Counted from the first letter of the stretch, positions 1 to 12,513 are shown. The stretch is DNA of 64,000 bases from Posidonia oceanica (GCA_037176725.1 JAZBRS010000020.1:95188501-95252500), one strand, 5' to 3'. Notes: generated by a model not told the origin, from the sequence alone. Numbers and translations: made by a program.

Positions 1-1
1 G

Positions 2-3000
2 CCTATGGCCACAGCTGCAACAGCTTGGAAATCACTTTCTCAGGCGGCACAGTCAGCCGGGTTAGGCGACAATGTGACTCAGCCCGCATCATTGACAGCG
101 CCACAAGCAAGCCGGGCGGCTCAGTCAGGCACACCGCTGTCAGCCTCAGTAGATCTTGCTATGCGGAAGATTCTCGGCGCTGCTACCGGGAGACCACCAC
201 TATCACCCACAGGCACCGGCGTTTCATCCCCAAGCATGGCGGCCCAGCCATCGGCCCCTCAGAAGAGCGATTGTGCCTCCCCGCCAGCACCAGCAGTGAT
301 CCTGGCAGCATACCCAGTAGCAGCTAAGCAGATACCCCAAGCAGCAGAAAGTCCAGCAGTCAGGCCAGGGCCGGCCGCAAGCCCAGCAGTCGCTTACTAC
401 GTCGACTCACCCTCGGATGAGGAGGCAGGAGCGGCTACTGATGCTTAGATTGACTTCTCTATGAGAGACTTGGAGCAGTTATTCCAGGAGCAGCTCGCAT
501 CCCTGGCGCAGGACGTGGCAGAACATGAGACTGTGCAAAAGAAGGGGAAGGCCGTGACTACAGATCCCTCTATCATGGTCCTAGAGGAAGATCTAGCGCT
601 CGAGGCACCCATCAGACCAGATGAGCTGATCACCCTGCAGCCAGGGGGTGGGTCTCGATGGTTTGTGCAGCGCATGCCACATATAGGCAAAGCAGCAGTA
701 GTAGGGCAAGATGCATCAGCAGCAGAGCGTCATGTAGTACAGCATGCAGAGGTAGGAGAGCACCATGCAGAGCCCCATGCAGAAGGAGGAGAATCTCATG
801 CAGAGCCCCATGCAGAGTCCCATGCAGAGCCCCATGCAGAAGGAGAGTCCCATGCAGAGTCCCATGCAGAGCACCATGCAGAGCACCATGCAGAGTCCCA
901 TGCAGAGTCCCATGCAGAGCACCATGCAGAGTCCCATGCAGAGTCCCATGCAGTAGAAGTAGTGTCCCATGTAGTAGATGTAGAGCACCATGCAGTAGAT
1001 GTAGAGTCCCATGCAATAGAAGCAGAGCACCATGCAGTAGATATAGAGCAACATGCAGTAGCAGTAGAGCAACATGCACCTATATTAATAGAGCAACATG
1101 CAGTAGCAGTAGAGCAACATGCACCTACATTAGTAGAGCAGCATGCAGTAGTAGGAGAGCAATATGCGCAAGTGGCGACAGTACAGCATGTATCGGTAGC
1201 AGCACAATATGCAGCGCAATAGTCACCAGCAGTACAGTCAGCAGTAGCAGAGTTAACAGAATCAGCAGAGTTAGAGTAGGCAGAAATAGTTGAGGAGCTT
1301 GCCAGGACAGAGGTCGCGCACCGAGGGTATAAAAACACTTGGGTATGCGTGACCATCCTGAAGCGTCACCAGGGCCAAGCAGTGGAACACTTGCACTCCT
1401 TCGATATCTCAGATCCCACTTTTGAGAAGGAGATCTTCTCAGAACTTATTGCATATGGAGAGGAGGATGATACAGGCGAAGATGAGAATGACGAACCATC
1501 GCCTGAGTTCCGGCCCCACGATGACGATCCAGAAGGCCCCAATCTCCATGTCGAAGAGGAGACAGAGGTTGTCAGCATTGGCACAACAGAAGAAATCAGA
1601 GAGGTCCGCATCAGCGCCCTTCTGTCGCCCCAGGCTAGAGCAGAATTCATCGCATTCTTGAAGGAGTATGCAGATGTCTTTGCCTGGAGCGACGAGGATA
1701 TGGTGGGCCTCGACATTGAGATAGTTGTGCACAACCTGCCCTTAGACCCAGATGCAAGGCCAGTAAAGCAGAAGCTAAGGCGATGGCGACCGCAGTGGCT
1801 ACCTATGATCAAAGAGGAGATCATGAAGCAGCACGGTGTTAACTTCCTCAAGGTCGTCCTTTACCCTGAGTGGCTTGCAAATGTCGTTCCAGTGCCCAAG
1901 AAGGACAGACGAGTCCATATGTGCATCGACTATCGGGACCTGAACAAGGCGAGTCCCAAGGATGATTTTCCACTACCGCACATTGACATCCTGGTCGATA
2001 ATACTGCAGGACACAAGATGCTCTCCTTCATGGACGGCTTCTCTGGCTATAATCAGATTAGAATGGCAGAAGAGGATATGGAGAAAACATCATTCATCAC
2101 CCCTTGGGGTGTCTTCTGCTATCAAGTTATGCCGTTTGGGATAAAAAATGCCGGCGTAACCTATCAGAGGGCCATGACTGCACTTTTCCATGACCTCATG
2201 CATCAAGAGGTTGAGGTATACGTGGATGATATGATTGCCAAGACCAAAGAGCCTGAGGATCACCTTGCCTGCTTAAGGAAGCTCTTTCACCGCTTGCGAA
2301 AGTACAAGTTGCGCCTTAACCCCAGCAAATGCGTATTTGGGGTATCGTCTGGCAAGCTCCTAGGCTACATTGTTAGCTAGAGGGGGATTGAAGTGGACCT
2401 GATGAAAGCAAAAGCCATCGTGGATATGCCACCCCCCAGGACAGAGAAAGAAGTCCGAGGCCTGCTCGGACGCCTGCAGTATATCAATCGGTTCATTGCA
2501 CAGCTCACGCCTATATGCGAACCAATCTTCAAGCTCCTGAAGAAGAATGCACAGATCAGCTGGAGCGAAGAGTGCCAGGCCGCCCTCGACAAGATTAAGC
2601 AGCTTCTGACCAAGCCTCCTGTGTTGGTCCCTCCCACGCCTGGGAGACCTCTGCTTCTCTACCTCTCTACCACCCAGCATTCCATGGGCGCCGTCTTGGG
2701 CTAGCATGATGAATCTAGTAGAAAGGAGCACGTAATTTATTACCTGAGCAAGAAATTCAATGACTGCGAAGCCAGGTATAGCGTAATGGAGAAGACCTGC
2801 TTATCTCTCTTCTGGGCTGCATAGAAGCTGAGGCATTACATGATAGCGTACCTAGTCTAGCTCCTATGCCGACACGACCCCATCAAGTTCCTCTTCCAGA
2901 AGCCAGCAATGGTAGGCAGATGCGTTAAGTGGCAAGTGATGTTGTCTCAGTACGACATCACCTTTGTCACGCAACGTGCCATGAAGGGCCAAGCCATGGC

Positions 3001-4843
3001 AGATCACCTTGCAGACTTTCCTTTGCCTGAATACCAACCTCTCCAGACGCAGTTCCTGGATGAGGACATCCTCTTCGCAATGGAAGACACTGAGGAGGAC
3101 CCCGAAGACTTAGACCATTGGCAGCTCTACTTTGATGGCGCTGTCAACAAGAAGGGCCGAGGCATAGGCGCGGTGCTGACCACACCGTAGGGGCAGATGA
3201 TCCCCTTTGCAAGGAAGTTGACCTTCAAATGCACTAATAACGAGGCAGAATATGAAGCATGCATTCTGGGGTTGAAGGTCGTGCTCGAGCATGAGGCGCA
3301 GAAGCTGCATGTGCACGGCGATGCCATGCTGGTGATTTCCCAAGTGAATGGCGACTGGAGAACAAAAGATCCAAAGTTAGTGTCATATCACGAACACCTG
3401 CTGAAGCTGATAGAGCAGTTTGCAAGCATCCACTTCTCGTATATGAACAGAGCAAGGAACGCATATGCAGATGCGTTGGCAACCTTAGTGTCCTGGCTTA
3501 GTGTACCTGAGGATCGAGCAGTGGATGAATCAGTTACGTGCATAGAGCAGCCTGCGCATTGCATGAGCATAGAGGAGGCAGATTCGGCAGAAGAGCAGCC
3601 TTGGTATTGCGATATCAAAGCATTCCTTGAGTCTGGCAGCCACCCGCCCGGTACCTCAGCAGTAGATAGAAGAACTTTGGCGCATCTGGCGTCAAAGTAT
3701 GTGTTAGGGGCAGGGCAGCTATACAGAAGATCATACAGCCAGATGCTCTTGCGTTGCCTAAGCAAGCAAGAGGCCGACACGCTTATGCTCCAAGTTCATG
3801 CAGGGACTTGTGGTCCGCATATGAATGGAGTGCTGCTGGCCAAGAAGATAATGTTGCAAGGCTACTTTTGGTCAACCATAGAGGCAGATTACTGCTAGTT
3901 TGTGCGTAGATGCCACAACTGCTAGATCCATGGTAGTCTTATGCACGCGCCCTCGCAGGAACTGCACAGCATGTCCTCGCCATGGCCCTTCTCCACCTAA
4001 GGGATGGATGTCATTGGCGCCATACACCCTGCAGCATCGAATGGTCATCGCTTCATCCTGGTAGTGATAGATTATTTCACTAAGTGGGTGGAAGCAGCCT
4101 CCTACAAGGCGGTCACAGCTGCGGTGACAGAGAAGTTTATCAGAAATAACATTGTCACCCGTTACGGGGTCCCGCATGCAGTCATCTCTGACAATGGCCC
4201 GAATTTTATTGCAAAAAGGATCGAGGAATACCTACAGAAGCATCAGATCAAGCATCATAGATCCTCGCTGTATCGGCCGCAGATGAATGGAGCAGTGGAG
4301 TCTACCAACAAAAACAATGTGAAGATAATGAAGAAGATGGTAGAAACCCACAGAGACTGGCACGATAAGCTCCCGTACGCACTCTGGGCGTACAGAACAT
4401 CAGTGTGGACCTCTACAGGAGCTACCCCTTATTCGCTGGCATATGGCATGGAAGCAGTGCTGCCCGTCGAAGTAGAAATCCCTTCACTGCGAATCCTGCA
4501 AGAAGTAGAGCTGGAAGAAGCAGAATGGGTCGAGGACCGCTGCGCCCAGCTCAATCTGATAGACGAGCGCAGATTGCAAGCAATGCATAATGCTCGCTGC
4601 TACCAGAGGCATATGGCAAGAGCATACCTAAAGAAGGTGTGACCCAGGAGCTTCCAGCCTGGAGACCTTGTTCTGCAAGCCATCCACTCGCCAAACGGTC
4701 GAGGCAAATTCCGACCCAACTGGCGTGGCCCCTTTGTGGTCAAGCAGGCATTCTCAGGCAGTGCAGCGATTCTTGAGGACATGGATCAGACTGGGCAATC
4801 AGAGCCGGTCAATGCATGCTATCTCAAGAAATACTATCAATAG
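2..4843 (+). pseudogene. pol: pol polyprotein of element A (RT, RNase H, second RNase H, integrase), nonsense-riddled
   Basis: One reading frame runs the whole length without any frameshift but contains 12 internal stops before the terminal TAG at 4841. Domains in order: Pro/Ala/Ser-rich linker (to about 740), His-Ala-Glu repeat (741-1222), reverse transcriptase (about 1650-2380, with FMDGFSGYNQI and catalytic YVDD), RNase H (about 2600-3000), archaeal-type RNase H (about 3110-3500, with YFDGA, NNEAEYEA, HGDAML and NAYADALA carrying the acidic residues), zinc-binding HHCC region (about 3800-3925), and integrase core (about 4000-4420, with MDVIGA, SDNGPNF and AVEST supplying D, D and E). The tail ends in KKYYQ and has no chromodomain, as in Tat. 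Stops at 446, 1220, 1277, 2378, 2702, 2822, 2858, 3188, 3896 and 3923 are TAG; 3998 is TAA and 4640 is TGA. It cannot make a full product without suppression. Confidence 0.9.
741..1222 (+). repeat. 12-bp coding minisatellite, His-Ala-Glu-x repeat inside pol linker
   Basis: From about 751 to 955 the unit CATGCAGAG + 3 nt repeats in frame and encodes HAES, HAEP or HAEH. From 955 to 1222 it decays into longer degenerate units that still carry CATGCAGTAG-type cores. The equivalent linker of element D (about 40520-40640) lacks it, so it is an expansion private to A or its sublineage. The block has no stops in several frames on either strand, which makes it look coding in all of them; only the pol frame is meaningful. 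Confidence 0.85.
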
Positions 4844-6259
4844 CCTGGCCCCAATCTTGTAGAGCATTTCCTTCCATCCTACCCTTTGCATCTTCTCTTC
4901 CTTGTACATTCTCCTTGCATCCCAATCTCGTCCCTTGCATTCCCGCATTCTCTGCATATAGCCTTGCATTCTCTGTCTCTTCCTACATACCTCCAACAAA
5001 AATCAAAAAAATTCCTGCAAGAATCATGCATTGCATTTGGGCCCGATGATGAAATCGGACGTGCTGCCTGCTTTGGAAGGAGTCTACCCTACCTCATCTG
5101 ATACTACTTGGGCGTCTTAGCTAGTGAGGGAGCCACCTTTCAAATAAGAACAGGCGAAACAACCAAACCCCTTAGGACTTGCACCTCCTGAGGGAGATAA
5201 AATGCTAGGGCGTGAGCAAATGTGAGCATAAAAGAATATGTCTGAGCTTGGGCATAAAAGAAAAAGCAACAGAAGGCGAAGGCAGAAGTAGGCCCTAGAG
5301 ATAGAGGCGTGTAGCATAACCCTGTCCCTCTGACTGCTTCGGAGATGATCCATCACTTAGCACCTGGGAGCCTCGAATCCACTTCAAAACCCCAGCACCC
5401 ATTACCTCTAAGCCTGGGATAGCAAAAGCTTGCAAAAAAAAAGAAGAAAAGAAAAAGCAAAAGGCAAAAAAAAAAGGGGAAGAGAAAGTAAAAAGAAAAG
5501 AAGCAAAAAAAAGCAACTCCAGAAAGGAAAAAAAAAAGCAAGCAACGCAATCCCTTAGAGATAAGCAAAGTTTGCGCCTAGGAAATCCACAAACCCTACG
5601 AAGCCTTTAAACTTAGCAAGGCCTAGCAAGCAGCTCCCCAACTCTAGCTAGGTGCCCACTGCCTCCAAGTTAGGGACAGGGGAAACCTACATGCCTATGA
5701 GGGAGCCAAAACGATGCAAAGGAGTAGGTGTAGGTCCTTGGGAGTTTGGTCTAGAGCCTGTCCTCACCACCCACCACCCCCGCACTGCAAATAACCCTCT
5801 CCTGAGCGCCACCAGCAAGTTAAGAGCTTGAGTAGAGTCCAGTGAGTCAGGGACCCCTCTCTTCCTCTACAGCAGGCACTAAGCACTCCGTATGCTGAGG
5901 GCTACAGCATATAAGCTAAGTCATTGCATACATCCATAGCATCTAGTACAAGTCTCCGCATACTAAGCATAAACCCTGCATGCATGCATAGCATAAGTCC
6001 TTCCCTTTTCTTCTATCTCTCTGCTCTGCAAAACTTGGCCCGGCGTTGAGGCAGTACTTCTACCCGGCATGCGCCGACCTTCTTAAAGCTACATTGGTCC
6101 AGAGCTCCGACCAACCACTTGCCCCAGCAGAGCTGCCCCTAGTCTGAATACGTTTAAATATCTGCGCTCTGAATGCTAACTGTTAAACTTGCTAAAGCTG
6201 CTGTGTTAATTTTGAAATGATGCCCTTCACCAGCTAGTTGTATGCTTATACCTGATCTG
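4844..6259 (+). other. Spacer between pol and PMD-like ORF of element A
   Basis: No coding region is supported. It contains a purine-rich tract of A runs and AAG (about 5400-5560). A block starting GGTGCCCACTGCCTCC (5653 on) recurs at 14844 in B and, reverse-complemented, around 35850-36030 in D, so it is a conserved non-coding part of the family. D has the matching pyrimidine/T-run tract at about 36170-36290. Splice-type regulation between pol and the downstream ORF is possible but not shown. Confidence 0.6.
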
Positions 6260-7531
6260 ATGAACTGCAACTCTGTTTACAAGTACCTAAGCCTTCTGCA
6301 CCAGCAGCCTGCACTTACACTCCTGCACAATGGGTTATCCGACTTTGGTCACTCCCATGCACTGTTCAGATATCTTGCGAGAGTGGGTTGGCAAACTCAC
6401 TGAAGCTGATCGTGAGAGGCTGCGCACTTGGGGGATTCCCTCTAAACTTCTGAAAGCAGCAAATGTTGAAGTGAGCCGGCACCTCCTATGCGCTGCAGCA
6501 AGATTCTAGAAGCCAGCACACCACGTCTTCCGCTTCGGTAGGATAGAGCTGACTCCTACGCTTGAGGAGGTGCACCAGATCTGTGGCTTCTCTACAATTA
6601 TGGGACCCCCAATCTTTATGAGGCGCGATGGATATGCTGCGGTCCTGAGCCAGCTGACTGGGCTCTTTGTTAAGCGTGGCCAGCAAAAACTTATCTGCAC
6701 CAGCGGGCCCACGCCCCTACTCTGCCTAGAGTACTTTGATGCTGTTATGGAGAAGCGTGCTGAACTTGGAGACAAGCTGTGGCTCCAGGGATTCGTCGTC
6801 CGCTTCCTAGGTGAGCTGATCTTCACGCATGGCAGGATGACGGTTGCAATTGAGATTGCCAAGATTGCACTTGCGGTGGTGACTGGCACATTGACCTGGC
6901 ACCAGTCGTCCTCGCAGAAACGTATCGCGAGCTGGACCGCGTTGTGCACCGCTGCCATCAGTTCCACGGTTGTGGAGTGCTTGTGCAGATCTGGCTAGCT
7001 GCACACCTGGAGATGGACCTCCTGCGCCCTCAAAGGCATGCTATTGAAACCTACTGCAGCAGTGGCCACGCAAGAACTATAAAAACTGTGCCGGAAGAGT
7101 ATCAGAAGCTATCTGAGCTGACAGATGATGTAGTAACTTGGCGAATCATCCCATCTGCAGCAGAGCCCTTCATCGTGTTCTTCGATGCTCGCGATACGCG
7201 GCTCGTAGTACTGCCTAGATTCACCGGGGGTGTGGAGTACCACCCTATCCAGGTTATGCGGCAGTTTGGCTACCGGCAGGGCACCTTCATTGATAGCACC
7301 GTGCCCAGACTCATGCAGCCATACCCCTTCAGCACAACAACATCTACAACAGTGCTAGCAGACCTGATGCGGCATGAGGTAAAATCTACTGATATTGCAG
7401 CTGTGAAGGGTTCGGGATGTACTTCTGAGTACGTCTCCGAGGTGCAGGGACTCTAGCCCCTCAACGAGATCCCTCCAGGTGCCCCCCAGTTTCCTGACTC
7501 CCGTCCAGCAAAGAAGGCTCGGCATAACTAG
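6260..7531 (+). pseudogene. PMD/DUF7745-like ORF carried by element A
   Basis: Homologous to the ORFs at 15720-16983 and 33879-35151. All three share MNS/MSRFDY-type starts, a REW....EADRE.LR.WGIPSKLLKAA block, LLCAAARFWKP, ELTPTLEEV..ICGFS.LMGP, LTGL, GDELWLHGFVTRFLGELIFSHGRMTVAIE and a C-terminal GVKSTDI..MKGSGCTPEYL...QGLWPINEIPPGAP block. The 'house-keeping cell wall of hydrophobic helices plus LEE...LLG' style resembles the plant mobile domain / DUF7745 families that are common on plant retroelements; I cannot assign a biochemical role. In A it is broken by an early frameshift near 6330, TAG at 6507 (Trp in B), a frameshift near 6900-6990 and TAG at 7454. Position between pol and the hairpin array is the same in all three elements. 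Confidence 0.6.
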
Positions 7532-8084
7532 GCACTTATGCAGCTATCTGCTTGTATAGCTTTTTGCTTGAACCATGCTGTATCTTTTGGCCCATCAGAG
7601 GCGTGTAACTAGAGATTCACTCAATACAAAGACGTTTCACGCCATTTGTTTGTGTTGCATGCCTCGCCTATTTGCATATCTGTTCCTGTCAGGATGTTAC
7701 AAGACCTGCATCAAGCACCTCGGAGCATTAACCCATGCAGACAACCTGAAGCAGCACCGTAAAAAGTCTCAAAGCAGTTCCCCCTACAAGCATCATGCAA
7801 TCAGTAACCTCGGCAGGAGAGTTGCAGCAAAGCCCTCCACAGTCAACATGCACGCAAAGAACCTTGCTTATCCACGCACCGCCGCTACCACTTGCCTAGT
7901 TTGCTCTGGGCTGGCACCCCTAACTGCTTGCTTGGCAAACGCGTCAGTTTTGTCTGCTTTTTCTTTCTTTTGGTACTAGGGGCGCCTCGGCTATCCTCTG
8001 ATATCATCCCTGATACCAGGGACATCTTTTTAGGCTGCTCTCTGGTATCGCCTTCCCTTTTTTCCTTTCTTGCTTGCTCCTCGG
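7532..8084 (+). other. 3' untranslated segment of element A before the hairpin array
   Basis: No gene seen. It contains a block (about 7730-7900) alignable with 17160-17400 in B and 33450-33735 in D, and near 8000-8022 a degenerate copy of the GGTATCA/TGATACC hairpin that is perfect in D (33381-33408). It leads directly into the tandem hairpin array. Confidence 0.5.
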
Positions 8085-9670
8085 GCGAGGACAAGCTCTT
8101 CTCGAACTCCGTATGCTCGGTGTCCTGCCCGGTATCCTCGTGCGAGGATCAGCCCTTGCGTGGCTTCGCTCCTTGCGGACGATGCCCACGCTTGTCCGTC
8201 TCCTTTCCTTTCCTGCTTATCCTCGTGCGAGGATAAGTCATTTGTCTTTCTTGCTTATCCTCGTGCGAGGATAAGCCTTTTTCCATTTTACGTGGCTCCG
8301 CTCCGTGCAGACGGGGTCACCTTTTTCCATTTTGCGTGGCTCCGCTCCGTGCAGACGGGGTCCCGCACACTTGCTTCCCCGGGTAGGGACAAGCTTCTTT
8401 CTTCTGCCCCTTCTGCTTGTCCTTGTGCGAGGATAAGTCCTTTTCCTTTTCTGCGTGACTTCCCTCTGTGCAGACGGGGTCCCGCGCGCTTGCTTCCTCG
8501 GGCGAGGACAAGCTTCTTTCTTCTGTCCCTCCTGCTTGCTTCCTCGGGCGAGGACAAGCCTTTTTTCCTTTTGCTTGCTTCCTCGAGCGAGGACAAGCTT
8601 TGCACAGCTCCACGCGGATGATGTTTTTTCCTGTTCCTTGGGCGAGGATCAGGCCTGCTTACTCCTTGACCAAGGATAAGCGTATGCGCACCCCTGCTTG
8701 CTCCTCGGGCGAGGACAAGCTCTTCTCGGACTCCGTATGCTCGGTGTCCTACCCTGTATCCTCGTGCGAGGATCAGCCCTTGCGTGGCTTCGCTCCGTGT
8801 GGACGATGCCCACGCTTGCCCACCTCCTTTCCCTTCCTACTTATCCTCATGCGTGGATAAGTCTTTTGTCTTTCTTGCTTATCCTCGTGCAAGGACAAGC
8901 CTTTTTCCGTTTTGCATGGCTCCACTCCGTGCAGACGGGGTCCCACACGCTTGCTTCCCCAAGCAGGGACAAGCTTCTTTCTTTTGCCTCTCCTACTTGT
9001 CCTCGGGCGAGGATAAGCCTTTTTCCTTTTCTACATGACTTCCCTCCGTGCAGATGGGGTCCCACGCGCTTGCTTCCCCGGGTGGGGACAAGCTTCTTTC
9101 TTCTGCCTCTCCCGCTTGTCCTTGTGCGAGGATAAGTCTTTTTCCTTTTCTGTGTGACTTCCCTCCATGCGGACGGGGTCTCGCGCGCTTGCTTCCTCGG
9201 GCGAGGACAAGCTTCTTTCTTCTTTCCCTCCTGCTCGTTTCCATGGCCGGGGACGAGCCCCCTGTCTGACCCTCGGGGCTCGGGTCAGACTGCTGCTTGT
9301 TTCCTCGGGCGAGGACAAGCCCCCCTTTGATTCCGTCCGTGCGGAATCCCCCGCTTGCTTCCTCGGGCGAGGACAAGCTCTTCTCAGACCCTGTATGCTT
9401 GGAGTCCTACCCTGTATCCTCGTGTGAGGATCAGCCCTTGCGTGGCCTCGTTTCGTGCGGACGATGCCCACGCTTGCCAACCTCCTTTCTTTTCTTGCTT
9501 GCTCCTCGGGCGAGGACAAGCTCTTCTCGGACCCCGTATGCTTGGAGTCCTGCCCTGTATCCTCGTGCGAGGATCAGCCCTTGCGTGGCCTCGCTTCGTA
9601 CGAACGATGCCCACGCTTGCTAACCCCCTTTCTTTTCTTGCTTGTCTCCTCAGGCGAGGACAAGCTGCTC
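8085..9670 (+). repeat. GC-rich tandem array of short hairpins, element A
   Basis: Dozens of copies of an imperfect palindrome of the type CTTGTCCTCG-GG-CGAGGACAAG or CTTATCCTCG-TG-CGAGGATAAG, separated by 20-60 bp containing CTCCGTGCAGACGGGGTCC-like text. The arm variants TTGTCC/GGACAA and TTATCC/GGATAA change on both sides together in many units. Larger blocks recur (for example the stretches starting near 8085, 8695, 9352 and 9503). Open frames across it on both strands reflect absence of stops in the unit, not genes. Confidence 0.85.
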
Positions 9671-10169
9671 TTGTTTTCCTTGCAGGCTGGTAGCCCCAAC
9701 TGCTCGATCGACAGCCGTCCAATTGTCTCCCCCCTCTGCTTGCTAGGCTAGCACCCCTAACTACTCGAATGCCAAGCCCGTCAGCCTTGTCAAGCATTTC
9801 CTTTGTAAGGACGGACTAACTCCCGAACTCACGCATTGCACTGCAGCTTTATTTGCATTTCTTTTGCATCAGCATCGCATTCTTGCACTAATAGCATTGC
9901 ATGATAAATAACTGCATCGGCATACATTGCATCTGCACTAACATCTAACATAACCCCTGCACTAACTCCTGCATCAGCACGCATCACATTGCACGCATGA
10001 CATCAACATCCGCATTCGCATCTGCACCTGCATTGTGGCTCTGGGTCATGTCTTCCGGTGCATCCACCGGGCGAATGACTCGTGCCTACAATTGTTTGCG
10101 TTCTCGCCGGCGTCAGGTAGGGTGTCTTGTCTACCCTGAGCAGCAGTCTCGCTTCGCTTGACCTCGCTC
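9671..10169 (+). other. Region between array and PPT, element A
   Basis: AT/CA-rich text with repeated GCAT and TGCA words (GCATCAGCAT, CTGCATCGGC). Comparable stretches lie at 19600-19975 in B and 31240-31620 (-) in D. No gene or RNA seen. Confidence 0.5.
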
Positions 10170-10182
10170 AGGGAGGGGCATC
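10170..10182 (+). other. Polypurine tract of element A
   Basis: AGGGAGGGGCATC lies directly before the LTR start TGTAGACACC. The same word precedes the LTRs at 19990 (+), 31226 (-) and, as GGAGGGGCAATC, 57392 (-). This is the expected primer for plus-strand synthesis. Confidence 0.8.
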
Positions 10183-10402
10183 TGTAGACACCCCATTCTG
10201 ACAACCTGGAAGTTGGTAGTTCTCTTTTGCAGGCTTGTGTGGTCTCTGGATTGGCATTCCCTTTTCTAACCCATTTTCTAGCCCATTTCGAAACCCAAAA
10301 CCTTGCCCCAAACCCTAGAAGCCCTTACCTAAGCTATTTGCATTTTTACAACACTTCTAGGCCCAAACCTAAGCCCATTTGCAGCCCATGCCACCTAAGT
10401 GT

Positions 10403-12513
10403 GTTGGACGCTGGAATAGGCAGCGTCCAACGTTGGACGCGGCTTGTGCTAGCGTCCAACGTTGGACGTGCTATGGTCTGCCGTCCAACGTTGGACGTGC
10501 TCTAGTCGCGCGTCCAACGACTCAAGGTCGGCAGCGGTTGCTCCGCCCCCTCCAGCTCACCGCCCGTCCAATCCCCCGCCGCCCCACACTTACTACTCAT
10601 CCCTTCCTCCACTCCACGCCATCCACTACCTTCCAAGCATCACGTACTACCCATCTCTCCTCTATTTCAGCCCAAAACCAGCTCTCCTCCTCTCACTGAC
10701 AGGTCTGCCTTCCGTCAGCCGTGTCAGCCACTGCCTCGCCTCCGTCGCCCTCCTACCAATGCCCATGCCCTCCTCTAACATCCCACATGGTCTCCACACA
10801 CTCATCCGCACCTGCCAATGCCTGAATTTGCCAGAATTTGGCTTGCAAATACCTACCAAGCACTGGAACCCATGGAAGCTTCAACAAAACCAGCAAGTTC
10901 AACCCTTTGCCATTCACACCACAGACAGCGAATGAGAGAGCTTCCACTTCCGAGGGCAAGAAGGCACTCCCCTCTCTGTCTGCGACCCATTGCTAGCTCC
11001 TCCGGTGCTCCGAGCAGCTCAGGCGAGCCCGCCGAAGTCGCTGCCGTGCACACACCTGCAACTCCGGCGAACCTCGTCGTCCCACCGTTCCAGGGCTTCC
11101 AAAGGTCAGTATTCCATTCCCAGTAGTCATGCATGTGTAGTAGAACATGTCCATGCATTGTTTGCAAGTTTTTACTTCCTTTTGGATGTGATTCACATCC
11201 AAAAGGAAGTTCACATCCATAGGCCGACGTCCAACGGCCTGCTTTGCTTTGCCTTGGTTTGAATGCTATCCATGCTTTTCCTTTGCTATTTGCCTCTTAA
11301 TTTTCTCGGATCTTATGCCATGTCTTTGACTTGTTCCATGCATGTTTGAATGCTTTTTGCATGCTTAATGATTAGTTTGTCTGCTGCCTTTGTTGGACGT
11401 TAGAATGAACTGCGTCCAACGTTGGATGCTGGTTCATCTAGCGTCCAACGCCTCTGCTTGCTGTGCTTTGCTTCCATGCTTACTCTATGCATATTTTGAG
11501 TATTATTTTATGATCCATGCCTAGTTAGAGATGCCTGGCCCCTAAGGCAACCATGTTTAGGTTTGCTAGGATTTATTCTAAGTTATTTACTCCTTTTTGC
11601 AAAGTTAAAGCTTGCTTCTCTTTATGCATGTTCTTCCCTTTGCTTTCTTTAGCTTAAATGCTTGCCATGCCTCCTTTGCATGCTCCTGTTAGTCTCTTAC
11701 ATGTTCTTAGTGTGTTTGCATGCATCTAGGTGGGGTAGAGCTGAGCTCCCCCTTTAGAACAGGTGAGTTTGCATGCCTGGGTCGTTGGACGCTGCTGGCT
11801 CTAGTGTCCAACGCCCTGGCTCATCTCTTGTTTGTTTAATGCTTGCATACCTCTCTGATTTTGCTTACTTACTTGCTTCCTGTGTTCTTATGCATGTTTA
11901 GCTTCAGTATCATCTGTTCTTTTATTTTAGTTAATTTGTTTGCTTGTTTGTGCATGCTTTTTGTGTGTTGTGCCTCCCAGAGCATTGTACGCTGCTGGTG
12001 CTGGCGTCCAACGTTGGACGCTGTCCTAGCTCGCGTCCAACGCCCTGGTTGTGTCTCTAGCCTTGCACTCAACACAGGTGAGGTTGGATTATTTATTTTA
12101 TGCATCCCCTATTTGCTTGCTTGCCCTTGCTCTGAATCCAGCAACCCAAATGCATGATCCCAACCCTCCTCTATCACTTGTATGCATCTTTTCTCCCCTC
12201 TGCCTTCTGTCCTTGTTGGACGCTAGCCCCTTTGGCGTTCAACGTTGGACGCCCAGCCTACAGGCGTCCAACAACCTGCATGCTTGGATCTTTAATTTTG
12301 GCATGCTCCTTGTTCTGATTCTTCCTCTAAGCTTCTGTTAGGTTAGATTTGCATGTCTAGTACCCATTTAGTTGCATGTTTGCATCAGTACTGCATTCAT
12401 ATGGTTAGATTGCATTGTTTTTTCAAAATATGCATGCTGTCTGTCTGCAGTGGGTGTTGGACGCGGGCTCTCCCAGCGTCCAACGTTGGACGCTGGCGAT
12501 GCCAGCGTCCAAT
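10403..12513 (+). repeat. 29-bp hairpin clusters in the element A LTR
   Basis: Clusters at 10403-10519 (four hairpins), 11392-11449, 11784-11812 (single), 11984-12041, 12215-12272 and 12456-12513. Each hairpin is a 10-nt arm (GTTGGACGCT or close), a 9-nt spacer that differs every time, and a 10-nt arm (AGCGTCCAAC or close). Paired clusters are 58 bp, the single one 29 bp. Where two hairpins abut, the joint is the perfect 18-bp palindrome GCGTCCAACGTTGGACGC. Confidence 0.9.
11174..11210. repeat. 37-nt inverted repeat, 18-bp perfect arms
   Basis: Left arm 11174-11191 (ACTTCCTTTTGGATGTGA) pairs perfectly with 11193-11210 around a single T. It is not present at the corresponding point of the other type I LTRs, so it is private to this copy. 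Confidence 0.9.

Noticed and set aside
8070..9700. Overlapping open frames in the GC-rich array as coding
   Set aside because: Frames exist on both strands and follow the hairpin repeat; no domain or conservation between A, B and D.
10403..12513. LTR hairpin clusters as a CRISPR array
   Set aside because: The repeats are palindromic with 9-nt spacers, scattered hundreds of bases apart in a plant retroelement, and no cas genes exist.
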